Part shown: piece after piece, positions 50,736 through 64,000 of the stretch
Layout: each line of letters begins with the position of its first letter
Numbering within the stretch: the stretch's first letter is position 1
NCBI GenBank assembly: GCA_003344405.1
Contig: NOWV01000052.1
Span: forward strand, 248,001 to 312,000
Direction of reading: 5' to 3'
DNA: 64,000 bases
Origin: Trichoplax sp. H2
Taxonomy: Eukaryota > Placozoa > Uniplacotomia > Trichoplacea
Program-made: the position numbers and the translations under genes
The notes under the pieces: generated by a model
What the model was told of the DNA's origin: nothing
Databases searched by the model: none
What the model saw: the letters and a program-made list of their open reading frames with translations, nothing else

Positions 50736-50744
50736 TATTTAAAA
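50736..50744 (-). promoter_or_regulatory. TATA-like element upstream of the Ptf1a-like gene
   Basis: TTTTAAATA on the minus strand, about 140 bases before the ATG, in a local GC-richer block. If used, transcription would start near 50710 and give a 5' UTR of about 115 bases. Position is the only support. Confidence 0.2.
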
Positions 50745-52779
50745 GGCAACCGCTGAATAAATTTATAATGAGCATAATTGTATCTATGCATAGAAAGCGT
50801 TTCTCATTTTTTTTGCTCTAAAAGATGACAGTAACAATAAAGTCAAATTTGATGCCTGTCAACGCGGTAGTCGCCAACGTCCAATGAGGGACGCTATAAT
50901 TTTATTTACATAACAATCATTTCCTATTTGAAATGCTGTCAGTTTTTATTTGTCCATCCAGTATTTACGGGAAGGTTACTACTGTTTTGCTATAGTACCG
51001 TATAAAATAACTTATTGTTATGTTAAATAGCAAGTATAGTCAAATGAAAAACAAATAGGCAAGGCAAGCCATTGCTATTACCATTACTATAGAATTAAGA
51101 AAAATACTCCATCGTAGTAAAAAAATTACAACACAAAATGATTTACAAAAGGAAAATGAAGGTAATTACTGATAATGTCGAAGAATTTGATGGATGATAG
51201 GTGAGAATAATAAGAACAATATTGATTGCGTCTATGATTATATTATATGATATTGACTACAGTGAGATATAGAATACAAAAATGGATGCTACCAATTTAA
51301 GGAATGCGTGTTCTGCACTGTAATGTAGTATACATGCAATTATAGACGAAGGGAAAAAAATGTTATCATTGATTGAACTATAAACAGTTCTATACTGTCG
51401 TAATAACAATTATACTTTATTGTATCATTGCCTGTCACTACGATGATTGGATCTCATATTAGAGTATTGAAAAAGTTGATCACAAACGAGTAAATAAAAG
51501 AAAGATAATTATACAAATTTTTAAAATATCACGTTATATCCAATCATGTCAAGTGAACAAGTGCATAATTTATGGAAGATAGGCATTTTTCAATTGGGAA
51601 TCATTCGCAATTGACCAATGAACGTAGTGATTAAAGAAAAAATTTTCATCGTCAATCCATTTAAATAATGTTGTGAAAAAGTGGTATCAAAAATTAAATT
51701 CCAGCTGAAAGATGAATAGCACACTATGGCGCTAAGTTCAATTTTCGATGTAGATATACGAGCACACGATCGGTGCGACATGATGAATATATTGGCCAGA
51801 ATAGGCTCAGAATGTGTTTATTAATAATAGAGTATAATAATGAAAAACAGCCTTAGAGGTTAAATTAACTGTGACAGCATGTATGACCATCTATATTAGT
51901 TTATTAAACCGCTGTGATAAATTATATGAAGGGAACAACGATCAAATAATATTGAAACAATAGTTTTAAACTGGCGATAAACAATATTAATTTTATAGTA
52001 AAGTTAGTCGGCCAAATACACTTGAAAAACAAAAGATGCCCGATGATGAAATTCTACAAGAATGTACATCCTAGCACATCAATCATATTGTTCTACATTT
52101 GTAGTGCATTGAGTATTAATAATTGACTAATTATGTTCTGCTAGGACATCGGTATCTCTCATATAGTATTGCTCTCATACGGTACTTTAAAAGACTGGAT
52201 GTAATCTAAGTGATCATTCAAATTTTCTATGTATTCCATTGCCTTATTAATGACTAGTTTTTCAATTTTGCCTATCGAAATCCTACATCTATGGTTTTCG
52301 TTGCGATTTCAAAAAGTATTTTAGCTATACGTACTAGGAAAAAGGTATCGAGTGATCGTAAGAATCTAAAGTCGACTTTATAACTCTTTCTTATAAAATA
52401 GATAGAAAAAAATTGTAAATAAAAGCATCAATAAGTTCTGGTGATATTTTTAAACAACAAGACAAGTTCATGTAGTGTATTTAGTTGAATTTATTCATTT
52501 CATCTTATGGCTATTTGCCATGTAAAATATTCTATTCTATCGATAAAGAGATTATATTAAAGGAGCGGGTGCTAACTACTATTTGGTAACAGTAAATTTA
52601 CTCTAGTATATAACTGTAATTTACCTCGATACCATTGAGGAAAATGATCACAAAATTATATTACGGCAAATAGCGGACTAGTAATGACTATGGTATGCTA
52701 TTTTTGCATAAAGAAACGAGACTACGAGGCTATTTAAAGCCACTATTCATCATGTCAACAATATAGTTCTAATAGTAAG

Positions 52780-53022
52780 TTAAATATTAGCCTTAGCAAT
52801 GATATTTGTTTCTTTTTTATCCCGTTCGACAATTAAGATTATGCGTTGGTTGTTTTGGATTTGAGCCAAAGCTACTGATATTACTTTATGATTATGGCGA
52901 ACTTGATGCCCTGCCATGAAGTTCAACCCATTCTTGAATGCCTTTATCCGAGAACTTTCAAGGTTGCAGTAACCTTTAGGAGTTTTAATGGACAATGACA
53001 TCCCAACAATCATCATCATCAT
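52780..53022 (-). CDS. Possible 80-aa ORF, unrecognised
   Basis: Begins within an ATG run (four Met, then IVGMSLSIKTPKGYC) and has balanced composition (for example ALAQIQNNQRIILIVERDKK). Preceded by an AATAATAG acceptor-like site. No signal peptide, membrane segment or known motif. Could be an exon or a chance frame; long-ORF odds in this composition make chance quite possible. Confidence 0.25.
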   Translation of the reverse strand: MMMMIVGMSLSIKTPKGYCNLESSRIKAFKNGLNFMAGHQVRHNHKVISVALAQIQNNQRIILIVERDKKETNIIAKANI

Positions 53023-55697
53023 TTCCTATTATTTTAAATCTAATTGGCTGCTGAAAATTTTAAAATTCTAATTTCAATAACAGGAGATTCCATTCGTTCC
53101 AACTAGATAGATAATTAATTTGTCTCTTTAACTAAACATTACGAAATAATGAAAGAGAAAAAATTTTTTAGGCTTTAATTACTGAATGACTAGCCTTCTC
53201 TATTTCTCATACTACTACCTGAAAGTAATCTATAAACAGATATAGAGTATTAATTTAATAAAAATTGGTATAGCATCCAGGAACGTATTGATGTAGCGTA
53301 AAAACATAGCTACACTAATCATCAATTTATAGCAGTCAGCAATTGTTATCGATACTACTTTCATGGTTGATATCGTACCCTAAAAAGTCGGAAAAAGTCT
53401 CATTTATTATGCTATTATTCTCTTATACGCTCACAAATACTAAAGTGGACAAAACTTAACTCCAATTTTTACCCTTCTGCAACATTTAAAATATGTCCGT
53501 ATTCTAAAAAATTTGAATAAGGAATGATTAAATTTTATTTCAAGTTTACAAAGAATGACCAAGATAAGTACATTCTACCCTTGTTTCTAAATTGAAATAA
53601 ACCATTTTTTGGAAGATGTTTATACATGCAACATGTTGCTATTTCGCTTTCTATATCAGTCGATTTTTCCAGCACCATGACAATCCTTGCAAGCATGAGA
53701 TTATCCTTACAGTAAGTAAAGGGGCAACCATTTAATATCATAGCCTTACACAATTTATATAAATTATTTTCAACATTTTGAAAAACTACACCAATATATT
53801 ACCTAGTATCTGCCGACATCATTTGATTTATCCTTCCAACACGTCATGTCGATCATCCAGACCTCATCTGCATAACAAAAAGCTTTTTGTCCTGTAAACT
53901 ATTGTATTACTCGCGTGGATCGTGTCATGGTTACAAATAATCGTTGATGCCGCGTCAAGTTTTTGTGAAAATTTGGGTAAACTAGCCATCAAGATTGGAT
54001 ATAAAGTTATCCTAAGCAAGTCTAAAATGGTCGATATGAAATGGAAAAGCAGATGTTGTCCTAATTGGGGATAGATTACAATTTTATTTCCACCATAGCA
54101 GGGGTTATTTACTGCTTTGACTAAACGAAATTAATTTTAAGTAGTTGACTGATGATATTTAGGATTTATTTCAAAAAGCTTGTAATCGATCAAATAAAAC
54201 GGGGCTGCACTTCTATAGCTATGTATTGATATTCAGATTGATAGTCAACAGGGTTTCATTGTTTTAATCAACCTGTTCGCGTGGCTTATATTAAGAGACT
54301 GCTGCCATTACTATTTAAAGTATTTAGGAAATGTCTTTTCTACCACAGTAATATTATAAAATATCCCAAGAAACAGCTTGTAGAAGGTAGTAGTAAACGC
54401 TTCTAAAAGTACCGCCATAACGAAATTATTAAATGCTATGATTCATTTTAAAGTCATCATTCGACGTGCCTATACTGAAAAAAATGATCAATTTAATATC
54501 TTTCAACTCTGTTGACAAATGAAAAAGTTTGCCTAATTTACCGAGTTGAATCAATAATAACAACAATATCTCTCATGTTTGCCACGCTATTGGTTGTTTA
54601 TCTATTTACTCAATTTCAACACTTCATTAATATGCATAAGGTAATAAAAAAAAAAAATGACCGCAATATTAATCGACATTCAGTGGCACTAACAGTGCAA
54701 CGTATTAAGCGTCGCCTAGTACCCTACGATAGCTTGCTAATTGTTGTTGTTTTCTTATCATGACTCTGTTAACCAACCTATTGTTGATTCACTTGCTGAT
54801 CATTATAGAGATTCAAATTAATTTATCAATCACTAACATGTTCCAAATGTCCTTGCTAATAAACAACAAGTTGGTTGTTCACGCGTTGTCATGGAGGCAG
54901 TATACGAGTAGGTTATTTGAAAACTAGTCTACCGATCGTTAGCACCCTGGCCAATGGTGTATCATGTTAACGCTAATATTGCATCGAAATAAAGTTTTAT
55001 TTCTCATTACCTAATTATTTAAGATGATACATATACGGGAATAGATAGCTTGTCACTCTGAGGAGTGAGGCAGTAAGGCTTATTTACAAGTGCAGTATAA
55101 TGCAAGTAATATTTGCTAGGATAGTTTTTCCTCACCGTAATCTTTTTCGATAGAGAATTTTTATAAATTAATTATGGCACTTTAAACTGGCTCCAATCCT
55201 TTTAAGACTCAAGTAGCGTTACTAATTAAGATAATGATGACAATATAAAGGGAGAATATAATTACGAATTGAAAATTAAGCTGAAGAACAAATAATTACT
55301 AATGCATGTTCATACACATTTTCAATCTATATGCACGCTGTAATTAAGACAGATGATTGGAATATGACGCCAACATAGTGAGAATATACATGCTGCTAGT
55401 CATCTGATGTTAATTATCTCTATAAAAATGATCAAATACTATTAGTTGGATAGATAAGGGAGAATGGATTCAATATCAGTACTTTATTGAGCATCGATGG
55501 TACGAACAAAGCGATATAACGTTGATTTAATGTTTAATTACACTTGATTAGTAGTAATTGAGGATTATTTAGAATTCTCTATACGCGATGAAGAAATACA
55601 TTTAAAGGGAATCTGTGATTTATCCATAGTCAATGCCTTATAGAGGTTTTCTAGTTTTGTCTCGCCTAATATTTTGAAGCTTTTCAAAAAATTACTA

Positions 55698-56033
55698 TTA
55701 AAGCAATAGGATCCTATTGCTATAAGAAGAAGATTGAATCGCGAATGTATGTCCTACATAGGATAATAATCGTAACAGTTTGATCGACATATTGATTGCG
55801 TCCATACAAGAACAACACTTAAAACGTGTCACATTGTCTTTGCCTTGCTTTGAAATAAATCGCACATGTTTCGACTTTTGATTTTCTATATAGTTTTTGT
55901 CTGTAGTTAGCCCTGTTGGATAGTTATACACTACACAATTAACTCTTCCATTGAGTTTATGTATACTATGAAGAAATTGAACCGATTCCAAATCTGTTAA
56001 TGTAATCGTATGAGATAGACGATTAGCAGCCAT
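55698..56033 (-). CDS. Possible 111-aa ORF, unrecognised
   Basis: One of the longest uninterrupted ATG frames in the window after the Ptf1a exon. It starts at AGTATGGCTGCT and has balanced composition in its first 90 residues (for example TLTDLESVQFLHSIHKLNG), a CCSC patch at about 74-77, and a Leu/Ser-rich end. No family recognised and no splice sites fit neighbouring frames. Could be a lineage-specific single-exon gene or chance. Confidence 0.3.
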   Translation of the reverse strand: MAANRLSHTITLTDLESVQFLHSIHKLNGRVNCVVYNYPTGLTTDKNYIENQKSKHVRFISKQGKDNVTRFKCCSCMDAINMSIKLLRLLSYVGHTFAIQSSSYSNRILLL

Positions 56034-56298
56034 ACTAGCTAGCGTATCTATGGATCATTTCATTAATTATTAACGTGGACTATCTTTCAGCCATTCGTGT
56101 TAAGAAATCATATCGATTTGGAAAACGTAGACATCTACGTTATTGGCTGTGTTAAAGAGGAGACCAACGTTAGGTAATAAATCAAATAATATTATAGTGT
56201 TACAACAACGACTGCAGAACTATCAACATACTAAGCATAGGACAATATCATAATGTGCCATTTCTACTATCATCATACGCTATCGAATATTGCTGTCA

Positions 56299-56514
56299 TT
56301 ATACAAATGAGATCACTTCTATGGCCAAAAGTGGTATATAAAGTGATATAATGTAATGGAATAGTCGTAGTTGATACTCATCAACGTTAGACACTGATTT
56401 AATTGGAATCAGTACTGTCATTTCTAATCTTTTATCATCGCTTTTGTGCCTATCCTTCCATAGGCTCATCATCGACGGATAGTATAGGAGAAAAATATAA
56501 CCGATCGACGTCAA
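56299..56514 (-). pseudogene. Possible receptor-like fragment, frame broken upstream
   Basis: The frame has no ATG start. Its C-terminal part (DEYQLRLFHYIISLYIPLL) vaguely recalls an extracellular loop plus fifth helix of a rhodopsin-type receptor, including the Pro. The DNA just 5' is open in a different frame (FDVDRLYFSPILSVDDEPM) before a stop. No other receptor helices were found nearby. Weak; may be chance. Confidence 0.12.
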
Positions 56515-59500
56515 AGTTTATAGAATTTTGTCACTATGGTGACTACAACAATTTACTATGATTGTAAAATGAGTTACACGTGCAACGCAGTGGTAAACAA
56601 TCAAACTCAACAATAGTTAGTGATTAAAAAAATCAACTTTACATTCTATATACTAATTGTCGACATGGTGCAGATACCTTGTCTAGTAATGTATCATCAT
56701 TATAGAGCTTAAATTTTCTATAGCTAGACAACTAAGTACTTGTCAGCTCGTGACCATATAGAAATCATGTTTGGAGAACTATGCTTAATCAATAAGTTTC
56801 ACACATTACTGCGATCAAATGGACAACCTAATCAACACCCTGTCTCCATGAGTATCTCTAGCAGCATGCTATAACTATGATAACAATCGATCATTTATTG
56901 ATATTATTTTAATGGCGTTATCGCTATAATTGTTTCGATTTTTTAGGCTACTTCTTGCTTCTGCTATACGAATTAAATTGCATCACATTTAATTAAGATT
57001 TCTACCTGCGGATATAGAATATAATTTCATAATGCTTTTTAGTCAATAGTAAAGTAGAAAAAAGATCTAATTGTTTAAATTTAAAAGAATTAACCTCAAT
57101 AGCATTATAAAACTGAACAATCTTCATTTATTGTGAACATTGAGGACGATTATTCATCTTTATATTTTGCCGTTTTCCAAACATGAATAGAAGCAAATTT
57201 ATAAAGGGCTTCGAGAGTGGCTATGAAGCCTTTATCATTGCTATTGTTTCTGCGGTACTGATAGAAATCCAGCATCATACAAATATTACTAGAGGTTAAT
57301 GAATTATGCCCAAGGGCCGTTGCTTCTATGTCGACTGAACAAGTAGTTTATTATTGCCATTAATAAAGCACATTGATCAACACCCGACGTTGTCAAGTGC
57401 ATCCATCAGAGAAACAATATGCATTATAGAGCAGTTCGCTAAGTTCATCAAGTGAAAAAATAAATCCCGCCTAAAATTGCTTGAACGATAATTTATCTTC
57501 TTTTCTACTGTTTAGGATTATTTTCAATACAGTATAGCTCTTTCTTATGACTTTGGAGATAGTAATAGTACTGATTGTTCCAAGATTTTTATCGAATGTT
57601 TTATAAAAATATTTTTTAGCTTTCATTTTAAAATGCTAAGTATCAATGTACTAGTCTCCGGATCTAAGGTTACTGTATTCGATCAGTTGATTTCTGTGAT
57701 TTAATAGGAAGAAATGCATATAGAAGGATTTATTCATGCTTGGGGCATTTAAAAAAAACTGCACTAATACAATATTACACGCCCCTAAAAAACTAGAGCA
57801 TTAATCATATTTTACTTCATGAATTGCTTTATTCGCCTATTCACCATGATTAATAATTATTAGCGTAGCGACTATTAGGAATAGAATCTTATCTTTCAGC
57901 TTGTTAATTGTTTCAGCTCATTTTCAGTTTTAGGACATCTGCTGTACCACATCATTATCACATAGTAGCCATTATGTTAATGCGTAAGTAATTTAAAAAT
58001 TATTAGCATCCAACTTTGAGAAATATTAACCATCGTTTACTGTCTCTTGATATACTGGCAAAAGCTAGAAATACATATACAATGATTCAAGGTATACAAT
58101 TAAAAGCCTAAAAGAATCGTATTTATTATGGCACAATAGTGACTTGTCGAAGTACTCCATGTACCTATTCAGTGGTGATTACTTACTAGAAAGCTTAAAT
58201 TTCCTTAATTTTGATATTAAATAGGACTAAAATAACCACGGTTAACTATTGAAGGAGTTGCTATTAACCTGTAGAATAAAAGAATGGTCTAGCAATTGTT
58301 TGCTTATTGACGTGATAATTTAAAGAAACCTGTCTGCTAGCTTTGAACTCATTGATAGACAAAACTATTTGTCCGTTGACAGTTTATGTCAAGAGTGATT
58401 TCAATAATATTAGAATTGTTGGCTAGATAATTTGACATCGTCAATTATCTTTACCAGTCTCATGTCGATTGTAGCGACAGACATTGGCAAAACTAAGGCA
58501 TCTTGTTGAAAAACAATATCGTTGAATTGGTAACACCTTAGCCTCTTGACTTTCTTTTTATTTGGACATCCTACCAATTAGGTTTGTAAGCTTTGCAATA
58601 GACGAGAATTTGTTTGATGTCATTATGAATAACGGCTTAGAATTGATTTTTAATTAAGTTTACAATTCTCCACCATGAGGATTTATAAACAAAAATCATA
58701 ATCTAATTTACTATGGTTCTACTTTCACTAGACTTGCTTTAGTCATATTGTTTCTAACATGATTGTTTGAAATGGTGACTAATGCAATACATAAAAGCGA
58801 TTCAATTTGCTTCTCTACAAGATTGCTATCTTCTAACTTGGTTCATTTCTTACTAGAGTGAATATTTTAGTTTATAGTCATGTTCATTTCAAAATCAATA
58901 AACTTACTTGTCGTCCATTTGGACGATCGTCAAGTATCACTTTGTGCTACCGCAACCTGTTAAATAAACTTGATTACTAATATTGATTTGATGGGCGATT
59001 GATTGTATTACCAGAGGGTAAATGTTATTCAAGAATTGTGTTTTAATCAATCGTGGCGCGAATTTTCGATCGATCTTGGCGCCAATCTTATTGCCAATCA
59101 ATCCATGTGGGGATTAATGTTGGATATTTATAAAAATGTGAAAATAGGAATCGTTTAATCAACGTTACGCATGATTTATAGGCTTTGATGACAAGGACAC
59201 CCTATGTCTGTAGAGCATCATGAAAGTGCAGAACAATACGTACACATGGACATATTATGATTTCCTAATTGCAGAAATTACATAACGGCAATCTACGGTA
59301 ATACAACTTATGTCGTAGCTAAAATATGACTTTAATTATTACATGATATTATCAAATGGGCATTATAGTCCATGTCGTATACATTCAATAATGACGTTAA
59401 ATTTTCATGTTGAATTAATTGAAAGAAGAATATCCAAAGATAGGATAAAATAATTGAATCCATTCTATTAGCATCCTTTTTACTCAGAATACATAGGTCA

Positions 59501-60069
59501 GTAAAATGGACGACTATACTTGTATACGGTGATGATAAAATTAGACTAGGCAAAGACAGAAGTACCGTAACGTTATTCTTTTTATAGAGTGTTGCCTTGT
59601 GATTTTTTCCGCAACTCCTTGCCCATACGGCATTGGATTGTTGTTGTTGTATAAGTTAGAAAGCACTTGTAGATCACCGGAGAATAATTGATTTAACGTC
59701 ATTGGTAATTTACTTGACTTGATGTCAAATTAAAAGTCTTGTTGCTCATTGTAAAAGTAGTTGAATAAGAAATGTGCGGCGCGACAGGTAGTCAAAGCTA
59801 TATTTGTTGTTGTCTTGCAAATTGAGTTGCATAACATAAGCCATTTATTTTACTTTTATTGCTATTTGTTATACACTTGCTTTGATCTATTGCCGCTAGT
59901 TAACCCTTTTTCAACTTGAATCATTGTCTATCAAACAACAGCAGAACTATTTTGCTAAAACTATCATTGTTGATGAGTCTTTCAACAGGCGCAATAATGC
60001 AATAAAGGATGGGCGCATGTAGTACGCGTGTCGCCGAATTGTTTTCTAATTTGGTAAGAGAATATTACA

Positions 60070-61505
60070 CCTTAGCCTGTGGATCTTGTAACTTAATTCA
60101 ACAGCCTATGAAAAATTAATCCACCGCTAGAGTGGACTACTTTTACCAAGTGACAAATGGATTAGTTCTTGAAAGGCACTTCATTTTGGTCATGTAACTT
60201 TAAATCAACTAAACTTAATTCAACAGCCAATGATAAATTAGTCCATAGCTAGGGTTAATTTTTTTTACTAAACGTCAGGTGTATTATTGAAGGACTAACA
60301 AAACCCGCACACCATGCTGTACAAATGAGAGTTCTGATAATCCTAATTGACATTCTACTCAGGACAGTCATATCTTAATGACTTAATTCCACAGCGATAG
60401 ATAAATATTGTAAATACATAGTGAAAGTTAACTTCTTTAATTCGCTAAGCGACAAATGTATTATTGAAAGATAGATCATTTCGTTCTTGTAACTTGAAAT
60501 TAACTTAACTCAACAACAAATGATAAATTAATATATTGCTAAAATTAACTTCTTTCACTAAGCTAAAAATATATTACTGAAAGATAGATCATTTCGACCT
60601 CGTAACTTAAAATTAGCTAGATTTAATTCAACATCAAATGATAAGTGAATACTTAGCTAAAGTTAACTTTCTTTTAATAAGCGACAAATGGATTATTGAA
60701 ATTGAAAGATAGATGATTTCGGTCTTGTAACTTAAAAATTAGCTTAACTTACTTCAACAGCGAATGATAAATTAATACATAGCCAAAGTTGAATTCTTTT
60801 ACTGAGCGACAAATGTGTTATTGAACCGAAAGACAGATCGTTTCGGTCTTGTAACTTAAAATTGACTACAGTTAGCTTGATTCAACGGCAAATGATAAAT
60901 TAATAGATAGCCAAAGTTTAATTCTTTCACTAGGCGACAAATGGGTTATGAACTGGAAGACAAATGATTTCGTCCTTGTAATTTAAAATGAACTCTACTT
61001 AACTTAATTCTATAGCACATAATATTTAGTCCGTAGCCGAAGTTAACTTCTTTTGCTAAGCGATAAATGCATGATTAAGAGATAAATCATTTCTTATAAC
61101 ATAAAATTAACTTCAATTAATTCTACAGCGAATGATAAATTAGTCCATAGCCATAATTGACTTATACTAAGTAACAAGTTTATTATTGAAAGATCTATCG
61201 CTGCGATCTTTTAACTTAATTCAGCAGTGAATGATAAATTAATATATAGCCAAAGTTAACTTCTTCCACTGGGTGACAGGTGTATTATTGAAAAACAGAT
61301 CATTGCGAACTTATGAATTAATTCAACAGCGAATGATAAATTAGGCCATAGCCAAAACTAACTCCTTCTACTAAGCGACAACTGTATTATTGAAAGACAG
61401 ATCATTGCGAGCTTCTAACTAAACTCAACAGCGAATAATAAATTAGGCCATAGCCAAAGTCAACTCCTTCCACTAAACGACCAGTAAATTATTGAAAAAT
61501 AGATC
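60070..61505. repeat. Satellite-like tandem array B, unit about 105-125 bp
   Basis: About twelve diverged copies with landmarks CTTAATTCAACAGCGAATGA, TAAATTAATACATAGCCAAA, GTTAACTTCTTTTACTAAGC, GACAAATGTATTATTGAAAG and ATAGATCATTTCGGTCTTGT. The unit length is similar to array A, but no sequence similarity was seen on either strand. It ends about 680 bases beyond the stop codon of the second b561 gene. Confidence 0.9.
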
Positions 61506-62186
61506 AGTTTAACTATTTCAACCATAAAAAAATTGTAAAATATGATTTCGGATATCTCTTAGATTAATCGATTGGTAGTGGCTGCGTAACTCTAAGTTTA
61601 ACCATCGTTTAAACCTATTTCACTGATCACTGATCAAGAGTTGACATTCAAATTAAACAAATTTCTTTATTTTATTACCGTATCCTTAACGATATCATCC
61701 TGTGGAGAAACATAAAACAAAAAATCATCCATACGATCTTGCGCTTATATTTAATGGTAGCAGTTAAAAACGCTGACCAAGTAAAGTTATTTAAATAAAT
61801 AAATGACAGATATAGAAGCATTCAAAAGATTGTAACCAAGTATCCTAACTAGAATTACAGATCGAACTGATACTTTTCATGCACACTAACAACGTAGGAA
61901 ACAAGACGTGTACAAGTAAAAATAAATCAAAATCATACTTATTATGACATCTTTATTAACAAGTTTTAAGTCCTGTTCAAGTGAGAAGTAATATCCGATT
62001 CCCTGATGGGTTTATCTCCCGTGATTAAGATGTAAATATGACCGATAATGCTCTCATCATAAAATCTCATCTTTAAAAACTAATATCATAAAACGACATT
62101 GAATTATCTATCAGTAACAGAGTTCTGGTAGCTTTTAAAACTATAAGCATAATGATTGCAGTCATGTTGCAACCTACATTGGTTGT

Positions 62187-63106
62187 CTAATCATTTTCCG
62201 TTTCAGATATGGCTTTAAACTCATCGTCACTTGGTGGTCGTTCAAATTCGGTATGAGTTATAATATAGGCTACAATAATGCCGAAAATAATGAGTACCAA
62301 GCCAAGAACATTGCCAAGACTAGCCACAGGTGGTAATTGACCATATTTCCCTCTGTTAATTTCATCATATGTAATAAGTAAATTTATATTCAGAAACAGA
62401 TAATTGAATTTACTATTATCCCTATTTTTCTACAAGTTAAAATAAGCAACTCGAACTATCTATATCATTAAGGATTTGCTAATGTATTTGTTTTTAACTT
62501 TTACTACATATCCTATTAAAAATGATCAATATGATAGCTTAGAGCTGATAAATTACGTAGCTTTACTTTTAAGATCTTACAACTGTAATTACTGCAGACT
62601 TACGCAAATGTTAATTCTTCATCAATTCCGATAAGTGAGGTTGCAATCGCCATTGCAAATATTATTTTACCAAAAAACTGGTGCAACTTGAGGTAATCTT
62701 GTCTAAGGTTCTCGTGAAAGAAACGCAAGACAAAAAATACTAGTCCAAAAACGTACTATAAAATGAGAGGACGCAAGAAAGAAGGTAATAATGATATTAG
62801 ATTGATCCTTGTTAAACTATCCACTTGTTAGTCAATGCGAAAGATCTTTATATGAGGTCAATATCGCCTTCCAGTAGCAGTAAAAAACAATCATTTGACA
62901 TACCTGAAGACCAAACAAGGACACTGTTAATAAACCGCACCAACTATGCATACTGTAAGCGTTAGGGTAGCCCTTATTGTCGTGAAATTGAAAAACAGCA
63001 GATAATCCAACAGTGGCAAGCGTGAAAGCGACAAGTTGAATTGATGCATGGGCTAATTTTACTGTATTTTTGGAGCTGTGGCGGAAAATTCGGAAAAAGC
63101 TTATGG
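62187..63106 (-). CDS. Cytochrome b561 paralogue, 3' three exons (first exon outside window)
   Basis: Exons 63106-62904, 62755-62604 and 62352-62187 (TAG), joined at phases 0 and 2; the first of these enters at phase 1, leaving the N-terminal exon above 64000 or unseen. 173 residues are visible. Haem-ligand histidines are in KLAHASIQ, AYSMHSWCG and KLHQFFG; the fourth (NVHP-type) belongs to the missing exon. FFRIFRHSS, LIGIDEEL and GKYGQLPPVASLGNVLG match family positions, and the last aligns with vertebrate GGKYS...ANVLG. The tail ends in acidic residues (ETEND). The 203- and 152-nt exons have exactly the lengths of those in the gene at 34.9-38.2 kb, so both derive from one ancestral gene. 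I searched 63107-64000 for the first exon and did not find it. Confidence 0.92.
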
Positions 63107-64000
63107 CTGCATACAACAATGATATTAAGGTTAGCCTTACCGACGCAAGTATAGTATTTGATATTTTGGTGAGTTTAATTAGTTAAACTGGTTAATGGCT
63201 ATTTTATTATTTCCTAATGTTCCTGTTTATCAAGGTTAGCAACGAGTATATGCTAAGAGTACTACTGCAGAACTTCATTTCAGATGGCCAATTGCTCACA
63301 ATCGATAGACTATTTAGACACGAAACTGATAAATTAAGAGTACCACTGACTTTCCTTAACCCAAGATCTTTTTACATACATATACGAATATACAGTATTT
63401 TAGATAAAAAAGCACATTAGTTAGAGATAAAGTACTACGGAAATGTAACTCAATTAAGTTTCCTTAATACAAGAGACTTTTAGATAACCTAAATAAAATG
63501 ACACGAGTCTAAAGGTAAGATTCTACAAGAATGCTATTTAATTAACACTCCTTGAAATAAGATACTTTTAGATGTAAGCAATAGTGCATTTACTAAAGAT
63601 AAAATTCTATCCTAATGGAATTCAACTAGCCTTCTTTAATGGCAAATTTTAATGAATAAATGATTTCAATAAACATTACTGCTTAGTATGTATTGAGAGC
63701 AATCTCGTGTAAGTCGTGTTATTGTTAATTACGTTTAATTACGTCTAACGGGGACATATGCCTCCGATTTTTGGAATTATTTGACATTTAAAGTGGGGTT
63801 GCACTGTCATGACAAATTCTGTCTCAGAAACTATTTAGAATATAGATTACAGCCACCAGGTTACTATGAACAAGTCTTTCTTCTATAACCTTTAGATTAT
63901 ACAGTAATCCAACAGCTTGCTATTATAATTTCGTGACATTATAGAAATATTATTCAATATGCATAGTGAATCCTCGTCTTATTTAATTTGATGTAAATCA
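63107..64000. other. Presumed intron 1 of the second b561 gene
   Basis: By analogy with the 2.1-kb first intron of the other b561 gene, this should be intronic. A plus-strand 67-codon frame at 63217-63420 lacks an ATG and any motif. Nothing else seen. Confidence 0.5.

Larger units (their letters stand above)
50745..62186. other. Gene-poor stretch between Ptf1a-like and the second b561 gene
   Basis: Eleven kilobases. Contains a few weak minus-strand frames at 52.8-56.5 kb and tandem array B at 60.07-61.5 kb; otherwise AT-rich DNA with no gene I can support. Confidence 0.4.

Overview
This is eukaryotic, animal-type DNA: roughly 70% A+T, long gene-poor stretches, and genes split by GT-AG introns. 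No bacterial operons, rRNA, tRNA or CRISPR structures were seen. The gene content (a Ptf1a-type bHLH factor, a second HLH protein, two cytochrome b561 genes and a glycosylated-looking type II membrane protein) points to a metazoan. Short proteins, short exons and moderate introns suggest an early-branching animal, and a placozoan is my best guess. That is inference only; no marker in the window proves it.

Layout. At 1.6-1.9 kb (minus) lies an HLH protein with no basic DNA-binding region. The stretch 10.8-15.7 kb is a misassembled heterozygous region: three 20-N gaps join contigs whose ends repeat each other. Comparing the haplotypes exposes a ~633-bp insertion with LTR-like ends. At 22.4-27.3 kb (plus) I assembled a seven-exon, all-phase-0 gene for a 269-aa type II membrane protein of unknown family. 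At 32.5-39.9 kb there are hairpins, a compound 39-bp minisatellite, and a high density of TACTGTA/TACAGTA words; a complete four-exon cytochrome b561 gene (34.9-38.2 kb, plus, 268 aa) sits inside this domain. At 41.3-42.75 kb a ~175-bp element with 9-bp flanking repeats is followed by a ~120-bp-unit tandem array. At 43.0-44.5 kb another haplotype duplication spans a 20-N gap. At 48.0-50.6 kb (minus) is a two-exon Ptf1a-like gene whose second exon encodes both C-terminal boxes known from vertebrate PTF1A. At 52.8-56.5 kb are weak minus-strand ORFs. At 60.07-61.5 kb is a second ~120-bp-unit array, and at 62.2-63.1 kb (minus) are the last three exons of a second cytochrome b561 gene whose first exon lies beyond the window.

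How the genes relate. The two b561 genes are paralogues: their two middle exons are exactly the same length (203 and 152 nt) with the same intron phases. The two HLH proteins could in principle antagonise one another (an Id-like HLH against a class II bHLH), but nothing in the sequence shows this directly. Most other short ORFs (60-80 codons) are at the level expected by chance in DNA of this composition, or come from repeats or intron read-through.
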